This document shows positions 32,093 to 41,589 of a stretch of 64,000 nt of DNA, one piece after another. The notes under the pieces are model-generated. The model saw only the letters and a list, made by a program, of their open reading frames with translations. It had not been told where the DNA came from and made no database searches. The position numbers and the translations under genes are program-made. The DNA comes from Legionellales bacterium (GTDB taxonomy: Bacteria; Pseudomonadota; Gammaproteobacteria; Berkiellales; Berkiellaceae): positions 1 to 64,000 of the forward strand of contig PANA01000005.1 of the NCBI GenBank assembly GCA_002708265.1, in the 5' to 3' direction. The first letter of the stretch is position 1; the number at the start of each line of letters is the position of its first letter.

Positions 32093-32797
32093 ATGTCTAA
32101 TACAGACTACTGTATTGTTGGGAGTGGTCGTCTGGCTACTCATCTGCGGTATTGGCTTTTAGAAAAGGGCCATACAGTTGCAAGCTGGTCACGACAAAAC
32201 AGTGATTTAAGAACGCTCAGGTCTCTTTCAAAAAATGCATTAAGCACATTAGTAGCAATTAACGATCAGTCCATTGAAGAACTCTGCAGCTTTATTTCTG
32301 AAGCTGGTGGGTCTCCTGTACATTTCTCAGGAGCATTACATATTAATGGAGTATTAGGTTTTCATCCTTTGATGAGCTTTTCTAACACATTCCTTGATTT
32401 GGAAACTTATTCTTCTATTCCCTTCGTGGGGTGTGAAGAAAGTGATGTTTTTAGAAGAACATTCCCAAGTTTTAAGCAAAACCCTTATTATCAGATAGAA
32501 CCCCAGCAAAAAGTGAAATACCATGCTCTATGTGTGCTAGTAAATAACTGCGCGATGCAATTGTGGGCAAGGTCCGTGGATGAGGCAAGTGCGCAGATGG
32601 GATTACCCGTAAGTATTTTTGACCCAATAATTCAACGTTCAGCTTCTTCTTGGGTAGAAGATAAGGCTTCAGGAATAACTGGACCACTAGTTAGAAATGA
32701 TCTAAAAACGATTGAGGCTCACCTGGGCGCTCTTGATGATGAACCTCTCTTGAAACTTTATAAAGCGTTTTTAGAGTTACCTAAACCCGATGAATAA
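32093..32797 (+). CDS. Rossmann-fold DUF2520-type protein
   Basis: 234 residues. The N-terminal dinucleotide-binding motif is YCIVGSGRLATHLRYWL. A segment with VHFSGALHINGVLGFHPLMSF is the conserved substrate-site pattern of Rossmann-like/DUF2520 proteins, related to F420-dependent NADP reductases. The C-terminal half is helical (KVKYHALCVLVNNCAMQLW). A reductase or oxidoreductase role is plausible, but the substrate is unknown. The 3' end overlaps the convergent MFS gene by 17 bp. Confidence 0.75.
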   Translation: MSNTDYCIVGSGRLATHLRYWLLEKGHTVASWSRQNSDLRTLRSLSKNALSTLVAINDQSIEELCSFISEAGGSPVHFSGALHINGVLGFHPLMSFSNTFLDLETYSSIPFVGCEESDVFRRTFPSFKQNPYYQIEPQQKVKYHALCVLVNNCAMQLWARSVDEASAQMGLPVSIFDPIIQRSASSWVEDKASGITGPLVRNDLKTIEAHLGALDDEPLLKLYKAFLELPKPDE

Positions 32798-34040
32798 TGG
32801 TAGGTTCGCGATTCGATTTACAATACGTTTCTTTGATTTTAAATGTGGAAATCAAAATCGCTAAGAATCCCATGGCAGGCAAAATAAGAAGTGCCTTTTG
32901 ATAGTCGTCTGGACCGCCACCTAATGCATCAATTGTATATGAAACGATAGGCGCATTGATTGCCATAACAAACATCATCGCAGCATTGTTTAGCGCCAAG
33001 GCAACACCAATGTATTTCTTCTCAGTATTTTCAGCAACTGCTGCGAAACCGATAGTTTGGCCAGCAACGCCCACACCTAAAAAGAAGAAGCCTATTCTAA
33101 GTAACCAGATATTGAAAGGAAATAATACGATCAAGAGGAGGGAAACAAACACTAAAACAGCACATATCTGCATCATTCTTTTACGAGTGTAAAAGTAGTC
33201 AGACATAAAGCCTATACTCGGACAGCCACAAGCATATCCCAACCAGCTAAGGGTAATCATAAAGCTACTGTTCACTGCAGATATATTGTGAAAAGAAAGA
33301 TATTGCTTAGTGGCGTTTTCAGACAAGTATTCTATCGCAAAGTAAACACAGGCTGAATAGAATACAATCCAAAGAATTTGAGCGTACCAAAGTGATTTTA
33401 TCTGTGAAACATTATCTGTGGGCTTTTCAACAACAATGACTTCATCGAGACTTTGTTCTTTATTCTTGACAAAAATAAAGGCCAAGGTAGCAATAGCCAC
33501 GCCAATAATTGATAAATAAATAAACAAATGGCGCCAATTAAAGGTCCCCACTTCAGACCAATACGTTAGAGGACCTCCTGAAATCATTGGTCCAACGGTA
33601 CCAATAAATTGTGATAGTCCAACAAAGAATGCTCTTCGCCTAAGTGGTAGCCATTCGTAGACAATAACCAAGATACAGATAAATCCGAATGAGGAACCAA
33701 ACCCTATCATTAGTCGATACAGTAGCGCAGTCCCAAAATGCTCACTAAATGAAAAACCTAACATGGCTGCAGCACAGACCGATACCGCCAGAGTTAGAGA
33801 CTTTTTTAATCCATATCGATCGACAATTATCCCTGCAGGAATCTGCATAAGTGCATATATCAGCTGATACGCAACAGAGCTAATAATAGAGAACTGAACA
33901 AGGTTTAACTTTAGATCGTAAGTGATTGGGTGCTCAAAGGTTCCAACCACTGTTCTTAGCAAAAACTCATACGAGAAAAAAACAGCTGCAATGAACCACA
34001 TAAAAAGCCCTCTTGATGAGAGCTTGTTTTCTTCTATCAT
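32781..34040 (-). CDS. Major facilitator superfamily transporter
   Basis: ATG 34040 overlaps the previous stop (ATGA) and gives 419 residues; a longer frame to 34076 is not needed. Twelve hydrophobic segments are visible, with the MFS loop motif GIIVDRYGLKKSL after helix 2 and GYACGCPSIGFMSDYFYTRKRMM in the second half. The EWLPLRRRAFFVGLSQ loop is like that of MFS permeases common in Legionella and Coxiella. Solute unknown. Coupling to an aspartoacylase-family hydrolase suggests uptake or export of an acylated amino acid or similar compound. Confidence 0.85.
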   Translation of the reverse strand: MIEENKLSSRGLFMWFIAAVFFSYEFLLRTVVGTFEHPITYDLKLNLVQFSIISSVAYQLIYALMQIPAGIIVDRYGLKKSLTLAVSVCAAAMLGFSFSEHFGTALLYRLMIGFGSSFGFICILVIVYEWLPLRRRAFFVGLSQFIGTVGPMISGGPLTYWSEVGTFNWRHLFIYLSIIGVAIATLAFIFVKNKEQSLDEVIVVEKPTDNVSQIKSLWYAQILWIVFYSACVYFAIEYLSENATKQYLSFHNISAVNSSFMITLSWLGYACGCPSIGFMSDYFYTRKRMMQICAVLVFVSLLLIVLFPFNIWLLRIGFFFLGVGVAGQTIGFAAVAENTEKKYIGVALALNNAAMMFVMAINAPIVSYTIDALGGGPDDYQKALLILPAMGFLAILISTFKIKETYCKSNREPTIIHRV

Positions 34041-35062
34041 TGTGAATCTTCTACCGGTGGCTGAGACTCTTCCCAATCAGTTATTACAGACTCGGCTTTA
34101 TCATTATCCAGGAAAGAGACAATTTTAAAAATAGAGAGTCCTTCATGAACTAAAGGAGCGTTATTAATTCCAACTAATACACCTGTTTGAGTGGAGGTAA
34201 CCGTAAGTACGCGGTCTGGAGCAAATGGGTCTGATATTTTTCCTAACACCTCACCCTTATGAATCACCTGACCCAAAGTAGCACTTGAGTAGAGAATTCC
34301 ACTGGTTGGCGCGGTAATCCACTCTTCATCTTGTGAGAACATAGGTTCTACTGAATTTTCTTCAGTATTAACCGTTAATGATCCCATTTCAGCTAGAACA
34401 TTTTTAGCACCTTGAAGACCCGCTACTATTGCAGACTCATCAAAGCGTAACGCTTCCCCTGCTTCATATACCAACATAGGGATATTAAGCGACTCTGTTG
34501 TATCCCGAATAGAGTTATCCTGAATACTCACGTTCGTTATCACTGGTGTAGCAAATACTTTGGCTAAGCTTTTAGCTTTCTTGTTATCGAAATTACAGTA
34601 CACTTGAGGAAGAATGCTGTGGTGAAGTGAGCCAGTCACTAACTCAATACATAGATCTGCCTTCTTTATAAATTCTTCAGTAAACATATGAGCAACACGT
34701 TCATGGTAACGCCCCTCACCATTTCCTGGGAAACTTTGTGCAAAGCTAGCGCCAGATGGCGACTGTTGCGGATAGTGAGAGAAGGCGTATACATTTGCGA
34801 CTGGAATCGCAATTAGAGTACCAGCAAAGTCCTGGGGATCAATGTCATCAACCAATCGGTTAATGATTTCAAGGCCATTCAACTCATGGCCTTCAAGAAC
34901 CGAAAAAATTAGAACTGTTGGACCTTCTGCTACTCCATTAACAATTTTAATGGTCATGTATTCAGGTGAGCAGGAATACTTCTCTGGCAAAGGCATAGCC
35001 AAAGTTCCCTTTTCACCGGGACGGATTGAAACGTTAGAAATTGTGAATGCGTTGTTACTCAT
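34037..35062 (-). CDS. Succinylglutamate desuccinylase/aspartoacylase-family protein
   Basis: 341 residues. The M14-like zinc-hydrolase core is recognisable: SVLEGHELNGLEIINRL carries the first zinc His and Glu, IAIPVANVYAF and SFPGNGEGRYHERVAH follow, and MLVYEAGEALRFD has the catalytic Glu. The usual second zinc motif IDLHTGS is changed to IELVTGS, so the third zinc-ligand His is Val here. The C-terminal part (about 255-325) has a biotinyl/lipoyl-like beta domain (GILYSSATLGQVIHKGEVLGKISDPF). It is translationally coupled to the MFS gene. Activity may be altered or the metal site completed by another residue. Confidence 0.8.
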   Translation of the reverse strand: MSNNAFTISNVSIRPGEKGTLAMPLPEKYSCSPEYMTIKIVNGVAEGPTVLIFSVLEGHELNGLEIINRLVDDIDPQDFAGTLIAIPVANVYAFSHYPQQSPSGASFAQSFPGNGEGRYHERVAHMFTEEFIKKADLCIELVTGSLHHSILPQVYCNFDNKKAKSLAKVFATPVITNVSIQDNSIRDTTESLNIPMLVYEAGEALRFDESAIVAGLQGAKNVLAEMGSLTVNTEENSVEPMFSQDEEWITAPTSGILYSSATLGQVIHKGEVLGKISDPFAPDRVLTVTSTQTGVLVGINNAPLVHEGLSIFKIVSFLDNDKAESVITDWEESQPPVEDSQ

Positions 35063-35241
35063 AAACCTACATTTTTATCCAGAAATCTTGCTTATTTTAT
35101 CGTACTTAGAGTAAAAAATCAAATTTATCAGAATGTTAACTGAAGCGCTTGTTTTATAACTATTTATATTAAATAAAGTGATTGTATTTTTACACAGTAT
35201 TTTACAGTTTCTCCTTATAGTTAAATACTGAGGAAATTCCG

Positions 35242-36297
35242 TTGTTCGCGTTATTTATTGAAGGAGATACCCCTAACGGGTTTATTAAAAACTTTACCGC
35301 ATTAGCTGCAGTTTGTTCACTTTTTGTGAATATAACAGCACAGGCTGACACTACTTCATCGGACTTCAAAGAATTAAGTCTATTACTCATGCCAACATTC
35401 ATTGCCGCTGATGAACACCAATACGCTGCTTTTAGAAAAACTTACTATTCTATGACGCCTGGCCAAATTAGAGACTCTGAAGATCTCTACGCAACTAACG
35501 ACCCAGGCGTCAGCTTTGAACTTACTTATGATTCAGATCTGAACGAAAAGCTCTTACAGTCTGCAAGCTTATTTTCAACTTTTGTACATACAACCGGACA
35601 TCACGTAAACGTCCAAGGAAATTACATTTACCCTATTCGAACCAACTATGGTGCTCCGTTAAACGATCTTCTAAACGGAGTAAATGACTCTGCACGTTCT
35701 GTATTAGACGCAACGGTTATGACAGGCGATTATACAGTCAGGGCTACTATATACGATTCAAAAGCATATGGATTACTTCTTTTACATGGTGGCTTAAAAA
35801 CTGGTTACGTATTACACCGATTAAAAACGACATACAAAGATGCTAGTAGTTTAGCAAGGGATGAAGTTAAAGAATATAACGATGTCTATGGGATAGGACC
35901 GAAGCTTGGTATCACCTGGAAAAAAGGCTTGAGTGCATCCAATATAGATTTGAGTTCATCCGTTTTCACTAGTGCTTTTATTGCTCACCATAGATCTAAA
36001 TATACACCTCGCTATTATTCTGCAGATGGTGGCAACGCCTCAAGCGAGTACGTTTATGGCACAGACGAAGCAAATTTACATGTTTTACCAGTCATTGACT
36101 TCGATTTACATGCATCATATCCCTTATATTTAGGATTTCAGTCTACAGCAATAGATCTGGGATATAAGATTCAGGACTGGATGAACCTAAGCTCAAGGTA
36201 TGTGAATGTTGATCACTTAGATCCCTTAGTCCGGATTAAAAAAGCAGACGACTTCATTCTACATGGCCCATATGTACGGTTTACAATGTCCATATAA
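35242..36297 (+). CDS. Outer-membrane beta-barrel protein (Legionella OMP-like)
   Basis: 351 residues from a TTG start at 35242, supported by GAGGA six bases upstream; no ATG occurs before residue 50. The N-terminal region holds a signal peptide (FTALAAVCSLFVNITAQA). The rest alternates short beta-like strands and loops, as in pore-forming outer-membrane proteins, and ends with HGPYVRFTMSI, reminiscent of the C-terminal strand of the Lpg1974/Legionella major OMP family. The resemblance is in pattern and terminal strand only. It is followed by a bidirectional terminator. Role: probable porin or surface protein. Confidence 0.6.
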   Translation: MFALFIEGDTPNGFIKNFTALAAVCSLFVNITAQADTTSSDFKELSLLLMPTFIAADEHQYAAFRKTYYSMTPGQIRDSEDLYATNDPGVSFELTYDSDLNEKLLQSASLFSTFVHTTGHHVNVQGNYIYPIRTNYGAPLNDLLNGVNDSARSVLDATVMTGDYTVRATIYDSKAYGLLLLHGGLKTGYVLHRLKTTYKDASSLARDEVKEYNDVYGIGPKLGITWKKGLSASNIDLSSSVFTSAFIAHHRSKYTPRYYSADGGNASSEYVYGTDEANLHVLPVIDFDLHASYPLYLGFQSTAIDLGYKIQDWMNLSSRYVNVDHLDPLVRIKKADDFILHGPYVRFTMSI

Positions 36298-36321
36298 TGT
36301 AATTGCATTATCTAATGCACA

Positions 36322-36346
36322 AAAAGCACTGTTAAGCAGTGCTTTT
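36322..36346. terminator. Bidirectional terminator between convergent genes
   Basis: AAAAGCACTG-TTAAG-CAGTGCTTTT gives a 10-bp stem flanked by T tracts on both strands. It serves the OMP gene and overlaps the stop codon of the opposing gene at 36345. Confidence 0.9.
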
Positions 36347-36956
36347 ATTCAACTGAAATTTGATACAACTTTAAAGCAAAAGGTCCTTTTTGAAAGGTAT
36401 CATCCCCCAATCTTCCAACAACTCTTACCCCTACTTTTTTAAGCCTGTTCCCTTTTAATTTAGGAACATCGGTCAGAACTCGGCCTCTGTAATTTGGTAT
36501 AAAGTCATTAACTGAGAATTGATAAAGGTGTTTTTGATTGGAAGGGTTAAAAGACGCTATGTAGCTGATTTCTTTGTCAACCCCCTCTGGCTGAAGAATC
36601 ACTTGGTATTGAAAATCATCTCCAGGAGCAGGTTCTACATCAATCTTAACAAACGTATTGTCGCTGATCCATTGAGTATCAATAGAGATCCATGCAGAAA
36701 CAAAACCAGCACCATTAGGTTGTGGATCGATATGGCCAATGAACAAGTAATGGGGGTTACGTATATTGTTCTGAAAAAAGAATCCGCCGCCTGATTTGCC
36801 TAGTTCACGCTCTGACGCATCGGTTAGAACTTCTACTTGTTCATCAGACAAGGGTAAGGATAAATCAATATTCATAGCAATCCCCTTTAATGGGAATAGT
36901 AAAACCGATAGAGCGAGTCCATATTTGAGCTTAGAGCAAAAGTCTTGATATATCAT
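36345..36956 (-). CDS. Hypothetical exported protein, possible CIA30/galactose-binding-like fold
   Basis: 203 residues with a signal peptide ending near PLKGIAMN. The mature domain is beta-rich, without Cys, with GAGFVSAWISIDTQW, RGRVLTDVPKLKGNRLKKVGV and a C-terminal GPFALKLYQISVE. The last segment resembles the final strand of CIA30-type or carbohydrate-binding-like domains, but this is a weak impression. The start overlaps the rseP 3' end by 26 bp, so it is the last gene of the rpsB-to-rseP transcript. Function unknown. Confidence 0.6.
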   Translation of the reverse strand: MIYQDFCSKLKYGLALSVLLFPLKGIAMNIDLSLPLSDEQVEVLTDASERELGKSGGGFFFQNNIRNPHYLFIGHIDPQPNGAGFVSAWISIDTQWISDNTFVKIDVEPAPGDDFQYQVILQPEGVDKEISYIASFNPSNQKHLYQFSVNDFIPNYRGRVLTDVPKLKGNRLKKVGVRVVGRLGDDTFQKGPFALKLYQISVE

Positions 36957-38289
36957 TGTATAGCGCCACTGAAAATAACGCTAATAATGCCATAGCCCCC
37001 AGTTTAAGACCAAGTTCCTGCGATTTATCAGATAAAGCTCTACCTCTAATGGCTTCAACTAGATAAAAAACAAGGTGTCCCCCGTCAAGCAAGGGTATTG
37101 GTAGAAGGTTCATGATGCCTAAAGAGATACTAACGATTGCTAAAAAGCTTAGGTATGTAATGATGCCACTTTGAGCTGTTTGCCCAGCTCCTTGTGCCAT
37201 AGCAACAGGTCCACTGAGATTGTCGAGCGCAACTTCACCAGTCACAAGCTTACCAATCATTTCAAGCGTAAGCGCACTGAAGTAGACAGTACGATCGATC
37301 GCTTTACCTGCAGCAGTGATTGGATCGTAGTGAATTCTTCTTACCCAATCATTAGAAATCACACTCTCATCGAGTCCAACGCCTAACCAGCCTCTTTCTG
37401 TACCTTTGTTATCTCTATCTTCAGGAATAACAGAGAGAAGAATCGGCTTACTATTTCGCACAACCGTAAGCTCTAGTTCTTCATTAGGATGAGCGGTGAC
37501 GAAATTAACTAATTCATTCCAGTGTACAGTCTGACCATTTAAATGGGTGATAAGATCGCCATCCATTAACCCTGCTCTGTCTCCAGGACCAGCAGCTATT
37601 ACAGAGCCAATTTTAGCAGGAACTGTCGGGCGAGCGATGTCGATACCAAGCGTTTCAAATAAGTTATCAGCGTGAAGGTTGTCCGGCCACTGTTCAACAT
37701 CAATAGACGTTTGATATATCTTTTTTGAATTTGGGTCTTTTAACTGGAGAGCAAGTGTTTCATCTTCTCCAACTTGATCAATAAAAGATACTACTACGGC
37801 CTGCCAAGATGGGGTTGGAGTATCATTGACTTGAACAATTTCCATGCCCGACTTCACCCCTGCTTTTGCTGCAAGAGAGTTAGGCGCCACTTCACCAATA
37901 ACCGGTATAGCGGCTTTAAGACCAATGATGAACACTAACCAATAAAAAAATGCAGCAAGAATAAAGTTAAATAATGGACCTGCAAGAACAATAGCTATTC
38001 TTGCCCATACATTTTTTTGATCAAAAGCATGTGACTTTAAATCGTCAGTTAGGTCCTGTTCTCGACTATCAAGCATTTTAACGTATCCCCCTAAAGGGAT
38101 AGCAGCGATAACATATTCTGTATCGTCTTTTCCATACCACCTATAGAGAGGTTTACCAAACCCAACAGAGAAGCGTTCTACTCTAGTTCCGAGTTTTCGA
38201 GCAACCCAGAAATGACCAAATTCATGGAAGGTGACTAAAACACCCACCATGATGATGAATGCTAAGAGAGAGAATAATATTGTTGACAT
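36931..38289 (-). CDS. rseP: RIP metalloprotease RseP
   Basis: 452 residues with four membrane segments. Zinc motif HEFGH is at residues 22-26 in the first helix, followed by GVRVERFSVGFGKPL-like RVERFSVGFGKPL. Two PDZ domains occupy about 120-310, and the third zinc ligand lies in NLLPIPLLDGGHL (about 395). It cleaves the anti-sigma factor RseA within the membrane to activate the sigma-E envelope response. It overlaps dxr by 28 bp. Confidence 0.96.
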   Translation of the reverse strand: MSTILFSLLAFIIMVGVLVTFHEFGHFWVARKLGTRVERFSVGFGKPLYRWYGKDDTEYVIAAIPLGGYVKMLDSREQDLTDDLKSHAFDQKNVWARIAIVLAGPLFNFILAAFFYWLVFIIGLKAAIPVIGEVAPNSLAAKAGVKSGMEIVQVNDTPTPSWQAVVVSFIDQVGEDETLALQLKDPNSKKIYQTSIDVEQWPDNLHADNLFETLGIDIARPTVPAKIGSVIAAGPGDRAGLMDGDLITHLNGQTVHWNELVNFVTAHPNEELELTVVRNSKPILLSVIPEDRDNKGTERGWLGVGLDESVISNDWVRRIHYDPITAAGKAIDRTVYFSALTLEMIGKLVTGEVALDNLSGPVAMAQGAGQTAQSGIITYLSFLAIVSISLGIMNLLPIPLLDGGHLVFYLVEAIRGRALSDKSQELGLKLGAMALLALFSVALYNDISRLLL

Positions 38290-39452
38290 GTTTCACCCAT
38301 CAATTGCTGAGCTACCCCGCGGGATTGGCTATCCAAACTCATAATGGCGTCGAGAGATTCAACTACTCCCTGGACACGGCTTAACGTTTTTTCAACGATA
38401 ACTGGTATATCGGCAAATGATAGGGATTGCTTGAGGAACCCTTCAACCGCGACTTCATTTGCAGCATTTAGAACAACTGCTTTATCAGGGCTCTCTGTCA
38501 AAACCTGCTGAGCTAGATAGAGACATGGGAATCGCTTTAGGTCGGGTTTTTCAAAAGTGAGTGCCCTACTAGACAAAAGATCAAGTGATTTCGCACCGGA
38601 GGGTGTTCTGGCTGGGTACGATAATGCATAAGCGATTGGAATAGACATATCTGGAAGCCCTAACTGAGCAACCAAGGATCCATCACAGTACTCAACCAAT
38701 GAGTGAATAATACTTTGTTGATGCACGAGAACGTTCAGGTCTTCTGCAGGCATATCAAACAGCCATCTGGCTTCAATTAACTCTAATCCCTTGTTCATCA
38801 TTGTCGCACTATCAACGGTGATCTTAGAGCCCATTGACCAATTGGGGTGCGAACACGCTTGCGCTGGCGTTACGGTGTTAAAATCAACATCGGGTTTAGA
38901 CCAGAAAGGACCGCCTGATGCTGTTAAGTGGAGTTTAGAAACCCCAGCTGGTCGAGTACCTACTTTATAAGATTCAGGAAGTGCTTGTAGAATAGCATTA
39001 TGCTCACTATCAACGGGAACAATACTCGCCCCACACGAAAGTGCTGTTTGCATTAGCAATGGACCTGCAACCACTAGTGATTCTTTGTTAGCAAGTAATA
39101 CTCTTTTACCTTCAGCGGCGGCAGCAAATGTAGGCAGGAGTCCTTTAGCGCCAACCATCGCGCTAACGACGGTGTGTACTTCAAGATCAGTTGCACAATC
39201 GATAACAGCAGTGTCATGTGTCAGAAGCTGTGTCGAGCCTTTGTATTCTGATCTAAACTGAGTTGCTGCCGATATATCAGTTAAAACCGCATACTTTGGT
39301 GAGTATTTATGACAGATTTCTATCAGTTTTTTATAGTTTTTATGTGCTATGACTGAGTGTACTTGATATTTATCATGATTATGTGAAATAACACTCAGAG
39401 TACTAGTCCCAATTGATCCGGTCGCACCTAATATGCAAACTGCTAACTTCAT
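38262..39452 (-). CDS. dxr: 1-deoxy-D-xylulose 5-phosphate reductoisomerase Dxr
   Basis: 396 residues. NADPH-binding N-terminus CILGATGSIGTSTLSVI, then LLANKESLVVAG, VPVDSEHNAILQ, HLTASGGPF, HPNWSMGSKITVDSATMMNKGLELIEA and VHQQSIIHSLVEY. It converts DXP to MEP, the committed MEP-pathway step and target of fosmidomycin. It lies between cdsA and rseP. Confidence 0.97.
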   Translation of the reverse strand: MKLAVCILGATGSIGTSTLSVISHNHDKYQVHSVIAHKNYKKLIEICHKYSPKYAVLTDISAATQFRSEYKGSTQLLTHDTAVIDCATDLEVHTVVSAMVGAKGLLPTFAAAAEGKRVLLANKESLVVAGPLLMQTALSCGASIVPVDSEHNAILQALPESYKVGTRPAGVSKLHLTASGGPFWSKPDVDFNTVTPAQACSHPNWSMGSKITVDSATMMNKGLELIEARWLFDMPAEDLNVLVHQQSIIHSLVEYCDGSLVAQLGLPDMSIPIAYALSYPARTPSGAKSLDLLSSRALTFEKPDLKRFPCLYLAQQVLTESPDKAVVLNAANEVAVEGFLKQSLSFADIPVIVEKTLSRVQGVVESLDAIMSLDSQSRGVAQQLMGETCQQYYSLS

Positions 39453-39460
39453 AAACTTCC

Positions 39461-40279
39461 TTATTTAATAAACGCCAAGCCCAATAAAAACACTGGGCTT
39501 GCTGTTAACAGGCTATCAATGCGATCTAATATTCCACCATGACCAGGCAACAGTCGTCCTGAATCCTTAACTTGTGCAATTCTTTTTACAACACTTTCTA
39601 TGAGATCACCTATTACTGACGCCATACATACCAATGTTGCTAAAACCAACCATGAAATCAGTGGCATAGTGACCCATTGAGCCGAATAGCATAAATAGGC
39701 GAATAAAAGAACAAAAGCAAATCCGCCCCAAAGCCCTTCTATCGTTTTTTTAGGCGAGACATTAGAGGCAAAAGGGTGTTTTCCAAAAAGCTTTCCGACT
39801 ATATAAGCCCCAGTATCACTCGCCCAAACTAAACCAAAGGTGAGGCCAACCCATAACCCATGATCGCCTACACGATGAAGTTCTGTTAATGAGGCCCAAC
39901 CTGCAATTAAAGAGAGCCAACCAAAAAAGAGCATCAAAGAAGGAGAACGCGACCATACTGGTTTGCTTAAAGGGTCATACTTAACAAGTGCAAAAATAGA
40001 CAACAATAGCAATGCTACTACTAACCAAGCAAGTAGCTGAGAGAAAAGCATCGATTGAACAACGAGAGAAACAATTATCGCCAAAATGACCATGGAAAGA
40101 AACAACAGTCTTTGCCATTTTTGAGCGTTTTTAACTAGCCCAGACCACTCTATTGCACCTAATAACACCCATACTGCCAATATCAGTGAAAAGCCGATCG
40201 GCGGCATATAAACAACTGCCAGCAGCATCAGCGGCACAAGAATACCGATAGTTAATAGGCGATAGAGAAGGTTTTTCAT
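39461..40279 (-). CDS. cdsA: Phosphatidate cytidylyltransferase CdsA
   Basis: 272 residues, strongly hydrophobic with about eight membrane segments, and the C-terminal CdsA signature ([38 protein letters not shown], in pieces) together with [17 protein letters not shown] and SPKKTIEG. It makes CDP-diacylglycerol from phosphatidate and CTP for phospholipid synthesis. It follows uppS with no gap. Confidence 0.96.
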   Translation of the reverse strand: MKNLLYRLLTIGILVPLMLLAVVYMPPIGFSLILAVWVLLGAIEWSGLVKNAQKWQRLLFLSMVILAIIVSLVVQSMLFSQLLAWLVVALLLLSIFALVKYDPLSKPVWSRSPSLMLFFGWLSLIAGWASLTELHRVGDHGLWVGLTFGLVWASDTGAYIVGKLFGKHPFASNVSPKKTIEGLWGGFAFVLLFAYLCYSAQWVTMPLISWLVLATLVCMASVIGDLIESVVKRIAQVKDSGRLLPGHGGILDRIDSLLTASPVFLLGLAFIK

Positions 40280-41005
40280 TTAAACGGTCTCAAGTTGTTC
40301 ACTAATCATTCCAAACCGGCGCTCTCGATGAGCGAACTGTTCTAGAATATCGATATATTGCTCTTTGCTAAAAGCTGGCCAGTACTCTCGAACGAAAAAC
40401 AACTCAGCGTAAGCGATATCCCACAATAAGAAATTACTAATACGACAAACATCACCGGTACGAATAAAAACATCCACTGGCGGCATTTCAGCTAGGGAAA
40501 GATGCTTTTCAAACACATCTTCATCTAATGATGACTTACCTGTCTCTAGCGCTTCCTTAATTGCATTGTTAGCTGCTTGGTCAATGTCCCACTTACCACC
40601 AAAATCAATGGCGATATTAAGAATTAAGCCTGAATTATCTTTTGTTTGATTTTCAACCTTTTCCATAGTTGAAAGCAAAGATTTGTTCAGTCTATCTCTA
40701 CGACCTATAAAGCGAAGTTTTATATTTTTTTCAGATAATTTATGCGACTCTTTCATCAAAGAGGAGGATAAAAGCCTAAACAGAAAATCAACCTCATCCG
40801 CCGGCCGACTCCAGTTTTCTGTACTAAATGCAAACAAAGTAAGCACTTGAATATTCGCATCGATTGAAGCATCTACGATTTTTAGTACCGTATTCTTACC
40901 TTCGCGGTGCCCTTCAATACGTGGAAGGCGCTGATCTTTTGCCCAGCGCCCATTTCCATCCATAATTATGGCAACATGCTTAGGAACCTTAAGTTCTTTA
41001 GTCAT
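40280..41005 (-). CDS. uppS: Undecaprenyl diphosphate synthase UppS
   Basis: 241 residues. HVAIIMDGNGRWAKDQRLPRIEGH contains the catalytic Asp and the pyrophosphate-binding Gly-Arg; LTLFAFSTENWSRP, RFIGRRDRL, and RTGDVCRISNFLLWDIAYAELFF near the C-terminus complete the cis-prenyltransferase pattern. The usual RTGGE is RTGDVC here, a modest variation. It makes the C55 carrier for cell-wall and surface polysaccharides. It lies between frr and cdsA. Confidence 0.96.
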   Translation of the reverse strand: MTKELKVPKHVAIIMDGNGRWAKDQRLPRIEGHREGKNTVLKIVDASIDANIQVLTLFAFSTENWSRPADEVDFLFRLLSSSLMKESHKLSEKNIKLRFIGRRDRLNKSLLSTMEKVENQTKDNSGLILNIAIDFGGKWDIDQAANNAIKEALETGKSSLDEDVFEKHLSLAEMPPVDVFIRTGDVCRISNFLLWDIAYAELFFVREYWPAFSKEQYIDILEQFAHRERRFGMISEQLETV

Positions 41006-41023
41006 GCTGAATCCCTTTTATTG

Positions 41024-41581
41024 TTATATTTCCATTAACTCTTTTTCTTTTTCAGACAAATGATGTTCAGCTTTTTCAATAAACTGATCTGTGAGCTTTT
41101 GAATTTTTTCTTGTGCTTTTCGCTCATCATCTTCTGTGATTTCTTTATCTTTCAATAAATCTTTTATGGTTCCGTTAGCATCGCGTCGAATGTTTCGAAT
41201 AGCGATTTTAGCATTTTCACCATCTGCTCTCACAAGCTTAATCAAGCCCTTTCTTCGCTCTTCTGTTAACGGCGGCAAAGGAACACGAATCGAATCACTT
41301 GATGTAGCTGGATTCAAACCTAAACCAGCGGTCATAATTGCTTTTTCGATTGCTGGGATCATGTTTTTTTCCCAGGGTTTTACGATAAGCATTAGAGCAC
41401 TTTCAACAACAACACTTGCGACCTGGGTCAGGGGGGTTTCGTTGCCATAGTAAGAAACTTTCACGTCTGAAAGCAGATTCGGTGAGGCACGTCCAGTTCG
41501 GTGTTTCGATAAGTCATCTTCAAGTGCCACAATGCTTTTTTGCATTCTTTTTTCAGTATCTGAGTAAATATCGTTTAACAT
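41024..41581 (-). CDS. frr: Ribosome recycling factor
   Basis: 185 residues, the usual size, with MQKSIVALEDDLSKHRTGRASPNLL at the N-terminus, YYGNETPLTQVASV, VKPWEKNMIPAIEKAI, RVPLPPLTEERRKGLIKL and the C-terminal helix. It splits post-termination ribosomes together with EF-G. It lies 8 bp downstream of pyrH. Confidence 0.97.
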   Translation of the reverse strand: MLNDIYSDTEKRMQKSIVALEDDLSKHRTGRASPNLLSDVKVSYYGNETPLTQVASVVVESALMLIVKPWEKNMIPAIEKAIMTAGLGLNPATSSDSIRVPLPPLTEERRKGLIKLVRADGENAKIAIRNIRRDANGTIKDLLKDKEITEDDERKAQEKIQKLTDQFIEKAEHHLSEKEKELMEI

Positions 41582-41589
41582 GACTATTC

